64,000 nt of DNA, from NCBI GenBank assembly GCA_007115705.1, contig QXEO01000149.1, positions 1,228,450 through 1,292,449 on the forward strand, given 5' to 3'. Within the stretch, counting starts at the first letter, position 1; each line of letters opens with the position of its first letter. Below the pieces are notes generated by a model, which saw nothing but the letters and a program-made list of their open reading frames with translations, made no database searches and had not been told where the DNA came from. The stretch is from Dactylis glomerata. Lineage: Eukaryota > Streptophyta > Magnoliopsida > Poales > Poaceae. A program made the position numbers and the translations under genes. This document shows, piece after piece, positions 54,664 through 64,000 of this stretch.

Positions 54664-56032
54664 TGATGCTTCCCCTAGGTTGAGACTCCAAGAGTAGAAT
54701 GCTGAGCACAGGGAAGCGCAATTTTCCCCACAAATGTGACCCGAGGGTTTATATCGAACTCTCGGGGAACTGTGTGTACAAGGACTCTTCCTGTCCTTCT
54801 TTAAACAACCTGCAAAGTAAATAAATTTGCTATATGTCCTCAACCTCACCAAGTGGTTGTCAGACACAAGGTGTGTGTAAGAATACAAAACTGAAAGTAA
54901 ATATGCAAATGCAACGACACCAGAAAATATGCTTATGGCGCGCGGGAATATGCAAACTAAAGTAATATGCAATGCAATGATAAATAGTAAAAGATATTGT
55001 TGTAGTGTTTTGGTCTGTGAAATGCAATAAAGGAAATGTTTTTGTATTTTCGAAATTAATTATGAATGAAAATGAAAACATCGATAAAGTGAACAGAAAG
55101 GTGTTTCTTATGATAAAAAGGGGACCGGGGTTCATGGGTTCACTAATGCACTCTCTCATAAAAGATATGGCGGACAAAAGATCATACAATTAACATAAAA
55201 GATTGCAACAAAGTTCACATTCAGATGAATTCATATGGGCATCACGTCCTAACATAGAGATGTTTTGGTTATTCATCTCTCTCATACTCCACCAAGATGG
55301 GAATTTAATCTAGTCACCTCGATATTAATATAAAACTCAGAGCATAGCATTAAGCATAATGACATGAAGTTAAAATAAGAATATGCTAGATCTAGTCGCG
55401 GATACTCAGCAAGGTCACGCTAGAGATACCCAGTAGTTTTTCTTTATCCCTAGTAAGGCAACAAAGTAAGGTAAACACCCAAGTGACTCCAAAGGACTGT
55501 CCTCCCTGGAAAAATCACCCCTCGTTACTCCAACGAATGCACATGTTCCCCCACACACGCTCTCATAAACATGCTCGATCATAACAAGTAAACAAGAACG
55601 GGGTACATAATATGTATCTACTTATACACTGAAATTAAAGAACAATTGCAATCTCATATATTACTCATGGAAAGATCCACCACAAAAGTGATACAAAGAT
55701 GGCCATAATCATGTTATGCAGCTCATATGGCGCTAATACGATGAAGCATAAGAGAGAGATACATATAGCTACTGCCACAAACCCGTAGTCCAGAGGTGGA
55801 CTACTCCCCCTTCATCATGGTGATGAAGGAAGAGTCGTTGGAGGGGATGGAGAATCACACCGACAGTGCCCCGCCAGAGTTTCCCCCTCCAATCTTCGAT
55901 CTCCCAGGCTTCTGTTTCATGTTTCTGTGTTTTGGCAGCGCTCCTTTTCGCGACCCGTAGAGGGACCTTTTTTATAGATGGTTTTAGGTCAAGGCGCATC
56001 CAACGAGATGAAGATCGACGGTATCGGAGCAA

Positions 56033-57538
56033 TGATGTCTACGCACTTCTATTCTTGTAGACACTTGTTGGGCCTCCAAGTGCAGAGGTTTGTAGAACAG
56101 CAGCAAGTTTCCCTTAAGTGGATCACCCAAGGTTTATCGAACTCAGGGAGGTTAGAGGTCAAAGCTATCCCTCTCAAGCAACCCTGCAATTACGATACAG
56201 AAAGTCTCTTGTGTCTCCAACACACCCAATACACTTGTCAGATGTATAGGTGCACTAGTTCGGCGAAGAGATAGTGAAATACAAGCGGTAGTGATGATTA
56301 TAAGTAGTAACTGTGGTATGAAATAAATATCGCTGCGAGCAAACAAGTAACAAAATAGCAAGTAAACGGTATGCAAAGCTTGGAAACAAGGCCTAGGGAT
56401 CATACTTTCACTAGTGGACACACTCCCAACAATATAACATGAATGAACAAGTAACTTCTCTTTGCTAAGGTACTCTGAATTACTCTCCTATTGAATATCA
56501 CTAATCATCGCGTAGTGGCTACGAAAGCACCCCTTAAAGTTCATCAAGTACTTGACAAACACCACTCATAGAGATACCCAAATCAGATCACAACTCAAGA
56601 TAGAAATCATTGCAACTTAAACCAAGTACTAACACGGTGCACACACTGTCAACATTACACCATGAAAGGAGGAATAGATCACTCAATACTATCATAGTAA
56701 TAATTACTCTCATAATCCACAAGAGATCACAATCATAGCCTAAACCAAGAACCACCATGATGCACGCACTGTCACCGTTACACCATGGCAGGAGGAATAG
56801 ATTACTTTAATAATATCACTAGAGTACACAAATATCTGAATAATAACATGTACTTGTTCAACATGATACAAAGCTCACGATCACATAAAGATCACATCAT
56901 GGGAGAGAGAGGTGAACCACATAGCTACCAGTAGAGCCCTCAGCCCCGGGGATGAACTACTCCCTCCTCATCATAGGAGACAGCAAGGTTGATGGAGATG
57001 GCGGTGAGGTCGATGGAGATGGCTCCGGGGGCACTTCCCCGTCCCGGCAGGGTGCCGGAACAGAGACTTCTGTCCCCCGAAATTTGTCGGCGATGGCGGC
57101 GGAGCTGCGGAACTCTTTCTGGAAAATTGCCGAATCGCCTAGGGTTTTCCGTCCCGAGGCTTCTTATAGGCGAAGGGGCGATGTCAGAGGAGGGCCAGGG
57201 CCTCCACACGCGGGCCCCGCACGGCCAGACCCCTGGCCGCACCGGGCATGTGTCTGGGGCCCTGGTGGCCCCCCTCTGACACCTCTTCGGATGTCTGGAA
57301 GCTTCCGGGTAAAATAAGACTTCAGGAACTTGTTTCGTCCAATTCCGAGAATATTTCCTGTGTGTCACTCTGAAACACAAAAACAGCAGAAAACAGGGAA
57401 CTGGTACTATGGCATCTTGTTAATAGGTTAGTTCCGGAAATCGCATAAAAACGCCACGAAGTGTAACGAAACACAAGGCAAATGGTGTAAAAACAAGCAT
57501 GGAGCATCAAAAATTATGGATACGTCGGAGACGTATCA
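56033..57538 (-). repeat. G 3' LTR
   Basis: The segment from the TATA region to the end (about 57160-57538) is shared with A, B and D LTRs. The rest (56033-57150) is different sequence. Confidence 0.93.
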
Positions 57539-60484
57539 GCATCCCCAAGCTTAACTCCTGCTCGTCCTCGAGTAGGTAAGTGATAACAAAAGAATAATTT
57601 TTGAGGTGACATGCACCTACACAATCTTGATCATATATGTAAGCATTTGTGAGCTGGGATCGTAAGAACTTAAAACATGGGCATGAAAGATATAATCTTG
57701 ACAATAGAAACTTAGCAACCATGTTGTAAACATGCAAATGAACACAAACAAAAGATCATGAATAATAAAACAATGAAAGTCAAACGTGTGTTCGAATCAT
57801 AAGGAAAAACATACAAATGGTTTTCAGCTTGTCCTTCAAAGAGAGCAAAACATAAATGTATAGGACACCTTCAAGTTTAAGAGGGCGACTAGATACAAGT
57901 AATTTAAGAACAAGTGAAACCAACAATATGAATCAATCAATGAAAACTTTGGGACAATGCACATTACACTCAGAATGACAACTATGCTCTCTTAATGGTG
58001 CATAAAGATAGAAGGTGGTGACTCAACATAAAAGTAAAAAGAAAGGCCCTTCGCAGAGGGAAGCAGTGATTGCAAGTTTTATAACCTTCAAAAATTATGG
58101 TACTTACCGGCTTTGAGCTCTCATTGCCCCCATCATAAGCATCTTGAATGGTTAAAGTTAATGCGAGAACAATTATGATGCATATGCTTGACAAATCATA
58201 AGTTGAAAACCTCGTGCCCCGTGAATACGAGTACCCAAACCTCATGCTACTTTACTTAGAGTCCCAAGCAAGGCTCTTGTCATTGTAAGTATATGCATAT
58301 CATTGAGAACCGCCAATGGGGTACCTCCGTGCCCGATGACATGGAACAAGCCCACACCAAAATGACAGGACAAGCAGACAATGAACACCTCGACATCTCT
58401 TTTATTTGCTATATTGTTTAGCTTTTTATTGTGAGATGCGTCGTTGAATGTTCACCATGGGTATGCTGCAAATTTCCACCATGAATTATGCATGGCTTAG
58501 ATTGGCGGCCCGGCGTTTCCCTAACACATATACAAACTCCATGATCCCCACAAGATTCCCAATTCATTTCACACCGCGGGCATCCATAAACAAAAGATCA
58601 CGATATCAACTCAAATAAGAAGTGCAATGTTGAAAGCTTGCCCCATGACAGCATGGATGGGCTAGAATCCAACTTACAACTTGCAAGCATAACAACTCAA
58701 CATAAGAGACCACAATGTCAAATTTTTAAGAATAGGAAAAAGTAAAGTGTGCCTTCCGGTTCGTGAGAGCTTTACTAACCGAATTTCGCATAACACTGGT
58801 AAGAGTTTAATTTGAAGAGAAAATAAAAGCAAGTCAAATTTACTTGGAATAGCAAATTGCTAGTAGGTATGTATGGTGGACACTTTGGAAAACTTTGGCT
58901 TTTAGGAGTTGGATGCACGAGTAGAGCTCATACTCAGTACAAGGCGAGGGCTAGCAAAAGACTGGGAGCGACCAACTAAGAGAGCAATAATGGCCATAAT
59001 CATGCAAAGCGACAAAGCGACATTAAAAGAAGCATAAGATGGCATCAAAAGTCAAAAACTAAATGATCATAGAGGCTATTGGCGACTTATTTTGTAGTCA
59101 ACATGGTGTAAGCATGTGCCAAGTCAACCCAAATAAAGCATCAAGGAGAAAACCAAAATAATGCTTCCATACAATAAAAACAACGCATGATTTTTTCAAA
59201 GGCTCATTAAGCAATCTCAGTTATTTGAGACAAGTCATGCTACAGCAAAACCACTAAGCATACTATCAAAAAGACATCAAGCATGACATGAAAAAGCCTA
59301 AGCCGCAGTCTACACAAGCTCCTTCTTGTACCACTATTTTGCACAAAGCTTTTTCTCTTTTCCAACACCATTTGAAATTTTTATAAACACCTCTTTTGAT
59401 GAAAAAAAATAAAGATCAGAGGCAAAAATACACCTTGATGAAAAGTTATAACAAGATCTGAACGCAAATCAAGGCGAAAATCGAAAACCAAACGCAGTAG
59501 CAGAAAAAGAGAACACTCATTGAACGATAAGAGTGAAAAACTGAGTGTTCTTGGCAAATGAAAACGAGTTCATCCCCTCCAAAAGAAACATGATGTGATC
59601 TAACCATTTATTGCAGCAAACAAACTAACTAAACCAACTTATAAAACTAAAACAACTGACGCTCCAAGAAAAACACATAGTGCATGAAGCAATAAAAATA
59701 TAGTGTTTTGAAAGGTGACCTGATTTTTGCCGATGAAGAAGGGGTGCCTCGGGGGCATCCCCAAGCTTTGATGCTTGTACTTCTTGGATATTTCTTGGGG
59801 TGATGCATGGGCATCCCCAAGCTTGAGCTTTTGTCCATTCTTCAACTCATCTCATCATTCTCCAATCCCTACACTTGAAAACTTCCTTCATACAAAACTA
59901 AACACAATTCTATTAGCAATATTAGTGTAAGCATAACATATAATCAACCTCTTTTCAGTTCAGATTTCAACACAAAACCACCACATATATAGCATATACT
60001 ACTGTAGCAACTTCCCCAAAAGTTCTATCATAAAAAGAACTCAAAAGAAAGCGATAAAGCGGCAAACACAAATATTGGCAGAAATCTGTCAAAACTGAAC
60101 AGCTGACAAAGGTCGAATTTTTGAGAGATTTTCTGTTGCTCAAATCAAAAAGTGTTCAACTAACAAAAGTTTGGATATAACCTGGGGCATATGCACAAGA
60201 AATCGCAGGTCCAAAAGATAAACATAGAATTTTCACGAATTTTTACGGTGCAGCACCGAAAACAGTTTCAGGACAGCAACATCCCCAAATCTTTACCTCA
60301 CTCAAATTAGAGGCTTCTCTTGGCACAAAAACGAAATAAACAAGATAAGGAGCGGTCATTACAGTAGTAATGACTTCCAAGACTCAAATAAAAGAAAAAG
60401 TACTGAAAATAAAACAATGGGTTATCTCCCAAGAGTGCTTTTCTTTAACGCCTTTGAGCTAGGCGCAGTAATTTGCAAAGATGC
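57539..60484 (-). other. Non-coding 3' part of element G
   Basis: Starts with the polypurine tract (minus AGCTTGGGGATGC) and follows B 18829-21740 closely, up to GCCTTTGAGCTAGGCGCAG. Beyond that point B enters protease and G enters its own ORF. No coding content recognised. Confidence 0.85.
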
Positions 60485-61291
60485 TCATGTGGGCGCCATA
60501 TAAGAGCTTGAGGCAAAGGCGCCATATAGGAACTTAAAGCAATAGAGAGCATCAAAAAGCAAATGTGAAAGACATTTATATCTGAACCACTTCCTATGCA
60601 TAGGAATCTTGTAAGAAAATAAATCAACGAGGCACATAGTAGCAAGCATGGATAGATAAAACAAGTGCCACTTCAAGATTTGCAACATAAAGAGGGGAAA
60701 CTTAATATTGTTGAGATCCATCAAACCATGTTTCCCTCTCTCATAATAACTTTCAGTAGCATCATGAATAGAACTAACAATATAACTATCACATAAAGCA
60801 TCCCTATCATGAGCCACATGCATAAAAGAATTAATACTCACCACAGGAACAATAGTAGTAGGAGCAGATTCAACAGAATAATTATTCTCATCACCATAAT
60901 CATCATAAATAGGAGGCATATTGTAATCATAACTAATTTTCTCTTCAAAAGTAGGTGAACTGAAAATATTATACTCATCATCATAACCATCATAAACTAG
61001 AGGTTTAGTATCATCACAAGCTAGAGAACTACTATGTCGCAAAGCATATTCATCAAACATATCATCATAGCAAACTTTCTCCACTAAAGCTGGGGAACTA
61101 AAAATATCATGCTTAACAAAACCAACTTCCCCAAGCTTAGACTTTTCTATAGCATTAGCATTAACAGTATTCAAAGCATTCGTACTAATAACATTGCTAT
61201 GCAAAATAAGCTCCAAAGGATTTTCAATTTTCTCTTCAAACACTTCAAATCTAAACTCAGGAAAAAGACTAAAGAACTCATTGTTTTCCAT
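60485..61291 (-). CDS. Uncharacterised ORF of element G (Athila-like group)
   Basis: An intact 268-residue frame close to the primer site, where gag would be expected. The N-terminal two thirds are acidic and rich in Asp, Tyr and Asn, with repeated motifs: DIFSSPALVEKVCYDDMFDE and NIFSSPTFEEKISYDYNMPP share the plan IFSSP-x-x-x-E-K-x-x-Y-D. The C-terminal third is hydrophobic (FPLFMLQILKWHLFYLSMLA, then TMCLVDLF and SHLLFDALYCFKFLYGAFA), with one or two possible membrane segments. It has no gag, protease or zinc-knuckle motif. I recall similar ORFs in Pooid Athila-related elements annotated without function. An envelope-like or accessory role is speculation. Confidence 0.7.
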   Translation of the reverse strand: MENNEFFSLFPEFRFEVFEEKIENPLELILHSNVISTNALNTVNANAIEKSKLGEVGFVKHDIFSSPALVEKVCYDDMFDEYALRHSSSLACDDTKPLVYDGYDDEYNIFSSPTFEEKISYDYNMPPIYDDYGDENNYSVESAPTTIVPVVSINSFMHVAHDRDALCDSYIVSSIHDATESYYERGKHGLMDLNNIKFPLFMLQILKWHLFYLSMLATMCLVDLFSYKIPMHRKWFRYKCLSHLLFDALYCFKFLYGAFASSSYMAPT

Positions 61292-61403
61292 TAAGCCTAA
61301 CTAGTGAAAATAAAAACAAGAAGCAAAAAGATGTAATTGCAGAATCTAAAGGAAATAACTCCGAGCACTCACACAGGAGGATGCGAGTACCTTTTACCTT
61401 ACC

Positions 61404-61421
61404 TCCCCGGCAACGACGCCA
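61404..61421 (-). promoter_or_regulatory. Primer binding site of G (tRNA-Asp type)
   Basis: TGGCGTCGTTGCCGGGGA on the minus strand, 10 bp inside the LTR. One base differs from TGGCGCCGTTGCCGGGGA. Confidence 0.85.
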
Positions 61422-61431
61422 GAAAAGAGCT

Positions 61432-62937
61432 TGATGTCTACGCACTTCTATTCTTGTAGACACTTGTTGGGCCTCCAAGTGCATAGGTTTGTAGAACAGC
61501 AGCAAGTTTCCCTTAAGTGGATCACCCAAGGTTTATCGAACTCAGGGAGGTTAGAGGTCAAAGCTATCCCTCTCAAGCAACCCTGCAATTACGATACAGA
61601 AAGTCTCTTGTGTCCCCAACACACCCAATACACTTGTCAGATGTATAGGTGCACTAGTTCGGCGAAGAGATAGTGAAATACAAGCGGTAGTGATGATTAT
61701 AAGTAGTAACTGTGGTATGAAATAAATATCGCTGCGAGCAAACAAGTAACAAAATAGCAAGTAAACGGTATGCAAAGCTTGGAAACAAGGCCTAGGGATC
61801 ATACTTTCACTAGTGGACACACTCCCAACAATATAACATGAATGAACAAGTAACTTCTCTTTGCTAAGGTACTCTGAATTACTCTCCTATTGAATATCAC
61901 TAATCATCGCGTAGTGGCTACGAAAGCACCCCTTAAAGTTCATCAAGTACTTGACAAACACCACTCATAGATATACCCAAATCAGATCACAACTCAAGAT
62001 AGAAATCATTGCAACTTAAACCAAGTACTAACACAGTGCACACACTGTCAACATTACACCATGAAAGGAGGAATAGATCACTCAATACTATCATAGTAAT
62101 AATTACTCTCATAATCCACAAGAGATCACAATCATAGCCTAAACCAAGAACCACCATGATGCACGCACTGTCACCGTTACACCATGGCAGGAGGAATAGA
62201 TTACTTTAATAATATCACTAGAGTACACAAATATCTGAATAATAACATGTACTTGTTCAACATGATACAAAGCTCACGATCACATAAAGATCACATCATG
62301 GGAGAGAGAGGTGAACCACATAGCTACCGGTAGAGCCCTCAGCCCCGGGGATGAACTACTCCCTCCTCATCATAGGAGACAGCAAGGTTGATGGAGATGG
62401 CGGTGAGGTCGATGGAGATGGCTCCGGGGGCACTTCCCCGTCCCGGCAGGGTGCCGGAACAGAGACTTCTGTCCCCCGAAATTTGTCGGCGATGGCGGCG
62501 GAGCTGCGGAACTCTTTCTGGAAAATTGCCGAATCGCCTAGGGTTTTCCGTCCCGAGGCTTCTTATAGGCGAAGGGGCGATGTCAGAGGAGGGCCAGGGC
62601 CTCCACACGCGGGCCCCGCGCGGCCAGACCCCTGGCCGCGCCGGGCATGTGTCTGGGGCCCTGGTGGCCCCCCTCTGACACCTCTTCGGATGTCTGGAAG
62701 CTTCCGGGTAAAATAAGACTTCAGGAACTTGTTTCGTCCAATTCCGAGAATATTTCCTGTGTATCACTCTGAAACACAAAAATAGCAGAAAACAGGAAAC
62801 TGGCACTGTGGCATCTTGTTAATAGGTTAGTTCCGGAAATCGCATAAAAACGCCACGAAGTGTAACGAAACACAAGGCAAATGGTGTAAAAACAAGCATG
62901 GAGCATCAAAAATTATGGATACGTCGGAGACGTATCA
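61432..62937 (-). repeat. G 5' LTR
   Basis: 1506 bp, same length as the 3' LTR. The minus-strand TATAAG core lies near 62564-62569. Confidence 0.93.
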
Positions 62938-63295
62938 AGCAACGAGGTGAGAACGAGCAGGCCCCATGTGGCCCAAGCATCTGGCCACGTGGGCCATGCC
63001 CGTTTCTCCCTCGGACCTCCTCTGTTGCACTTTCTTCTCTCCGAAGTCTTGTTCCATGGAAAAACTGGTTCCCCCAAAGTTTCCGGTAATTTGGACTCTG
63101 TTTGGGTCCCTGAAAGTTAAAAACATAGAAAAAGAGGTTTTCTGGTTTTCCCGGGTTAATCAGATAAAATTAGGGAACATGTGAATTATTCCCAATAATC
63201 ATCAAAAAGCATAAATATAACCAATATATGATGCAAATAAGATGGAATATCAAGTGGTAAAGTGCAAATATCATGTATGCATTTTACATGCATCA

Positions 63296-64000
63296 CATGA
63301 CAAAAACACCCGAAGCAGCACTCGTAGCAGCGCAAGCATACCTATACACCACACAACCAACACCTGGAGACCCAAGAGCACATATACATGGGGCAGCACT
63401 TCAAAGATCGAGACTAGTGGGAAGAAAACTGACAGCTAGAGAAGAGCCGCGTCGCAACGAGGGTACCCATAAACCCAGATCACCATGATGTCATAATAGT
63501 CCTCGGCATAGAAGCGGGAGTCGACGATCTAGGTCACCATCACCAAAACATTACAATAGCCCACGGCATGAAGGAACCCAAAGATCCAAATCTCCAAAAC
63601 AAGCATACGACTACAAAGATGTCGAAAAGGAGATGGGAGCATCATGCTTTACTCGCCGAGTTCGCAGAACCCCCGTGCCCAAAGGATTTAAACTACCCGA
63701 TGATCAAAAGAAATATGACAGATCCCAGTAGCCACGATCATGGCTCTCAGACTACCTGCAAGCGGTAAGAATACTAGGGGGTTCAAAAGAGACAGCCATA
63801 CAGAGCCTACAGTTACACCTCACTGGCGCAACACGGTCATGGTTAGGCAAGCTAGGCAAGGAAACAATTGGAAGCTGGGACGAACTCGCAAGACAGTTCA
63901 CAAGCAACTTCAATTCAACTTACAAACGACCAGCATCAACAGAAGAAGTCAAAGCCTACACGCAGAAGCACAATGAATCAATTCGGTCATACATACAACG
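63296..64000 (+). pseudogene. H gag, continued (retrotransposon gag domain)
   Basis: Reads TKTPEAALVAAQAYLYTTQP then TPGDPRAHIHGAALQ, directly continuing FDERGNIM on the other side of F. After a TGA (63486) the same frame resumes with DVEKEMGASCFTRRVRRTPV and FKLPDDQKKYD, a TAG (63729), and the core gag domain (RSWLSDYLQAVRILGGSKET, HLTGATRSWLGKLGKETIGS, WDELARQFTSNFNSTYKRPA). The window ends inside this domain. The motif set is that of Tat-lineage gypsy elements in grasses. Confidence 0.85.

Larger units (their letters stand above)
56033..62937 (-). mobile_element. Athila-like non-autonomous element G with an unusual ORF
   Basis: LTRs of 1506 bp each (56033-57538 and 61432-62937), TGATGTCTACG...GACGTATCA, and a perfect target duplication AGCAA (56028-56032 and 62938-62942). 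The tRNA-Asp-type primer site is at 61404-61421. The interior has about 2.9 kb of non-coding DNA homologous to A and B, then a 268-residue ORF instead of gag-protease. No polymerase. I count about ten LTR differences by eye (below 1%), so it moved recently with proteins from another element. Confidence 0.95.
54664..63295 (-). mobile_element. Solo LTR F (Athila-like), interrupted by element G
   Basis: The ends are TGATGCTTCCCC (54664) and GCATCA (63295). Flanks are CATGC (54659-54663) and CATGA (63296-63300), a 5-bp target duplication with one difference. Without G the LTR is about 1.72 kb and has no internal region or primer site, hence solo. The coding strand of H gag is restored when it is removed, which supports the boundaries. 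Confidence 0.85.
53218..64000 (+). mobile_element. Ty3/gypsy Tat-like LTR retrotransposon (element H), partial
   Basis: Starts with a short LTR and a primer site TGGTGCCAACCGTGGAGA (53580-53597), followed by a gag that continues to the end of the window. Gag is split by solo LTR F (54664-63295), which contains element G. Removing F with one target copy rejoins the codons ATC-ATG and ACA-AAA. Protease and polymerase would lie beyond 64000. Gag contains in-frame stops (TGA 54040, TGA 63486, TAG 63729) and a frameshift near 54465, so H is defective. Confidence 0.85.

Noticed and set aside
60485..61291. Host gene on the minus strand
   Set aside because: It sits between the two 1506-bp LTRs of element G next to the primer site, so it belongs to the element.

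Overview
This window is nuclear DNA from a grass, most likely subfamily Pooideae (the wheat, barley, oat and ryegrass group). The evidence is an F-box/FBD gene of the grass-expanded type, an Au-SINE-like body, Athila-type LTRs ending in a GATACGT/ACGTATC motif, a SIRE/Maximus-type copia element and a CACTA element with the CACTACAAGAAA terminus. I cannot name the species. I see one intact host gene, an intronless F-box/LRR/FBD gene on the minus strand (4310-5716). Nearly everything else is transposable elements stacked inside one another.

Layout. 1-2105: LINE fragments and a Mutator-like foldback element that carries a nested 5'-truncated LINE. 2105-5820: the F-box gene and its flanks, with small MITE-like repeats. 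5930-7331: a LINE tail, then an 869-bp tandem duplication of LINE plus F-box pseudogene. The second copy is split at 7331/48766 by a chromovirus-type Ty3/gypsy element (E, 7332-48760). E is itself split by an Athila-like element (B, 9894-44332) and by a solo LTR (D, 46250-47892). B hosts three younger insertions: a related Athila-like element (A, 10298-17586) in its left LTR, a SIRE-type copia (22312-33678) in its gag, and a CACTA transposon (36254-44147) in its right LTR. After E the pseudogene resumes and ends near 50159. 50160-53217 holds an Au SINE and small duplications. From 53218 to the window end is a Tat-like gypsy element (H), split by a solo LTR (F), which is split by a third Athila-like element (G, 56033-62937).

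For A, B, D, E, G, copia and CACTA I found exact target-site duplications by reading the flanks. For A, copia, CACTA and E, a related sequence elsewhere in the window shows the uninterrupted target. F has a 4-of-5 duplication, and deleting F rejoins the H gag frame. Nesting order and LTR divergence read by eye agree: tandem duplication, then E (LTRs about 8% different), then B and D, then A (about 2%), with copia much younger (4 differences seen in 1171 bp). G is also young.

The most noteworthy points are: (1) two exons of a Mad3/BUB1-type spindle-checkpoint gene captured inside the CACTA element; (2) a third copia ORF whose start codon appears to lie on a separate upstream exon; (3) an array of 14-bp palindromes of the CCGGCTATAGCCGG type in the copia LTRs and around that third ORF; (4) Athila-like LTRs that share the promoter half but have different downstream halves; and (5) non-autonomous Athila-like elements that lack reverse transcriptase yet share about 2-3 kb of conserved non-coding DNA, one of which carries a quite different ORF.
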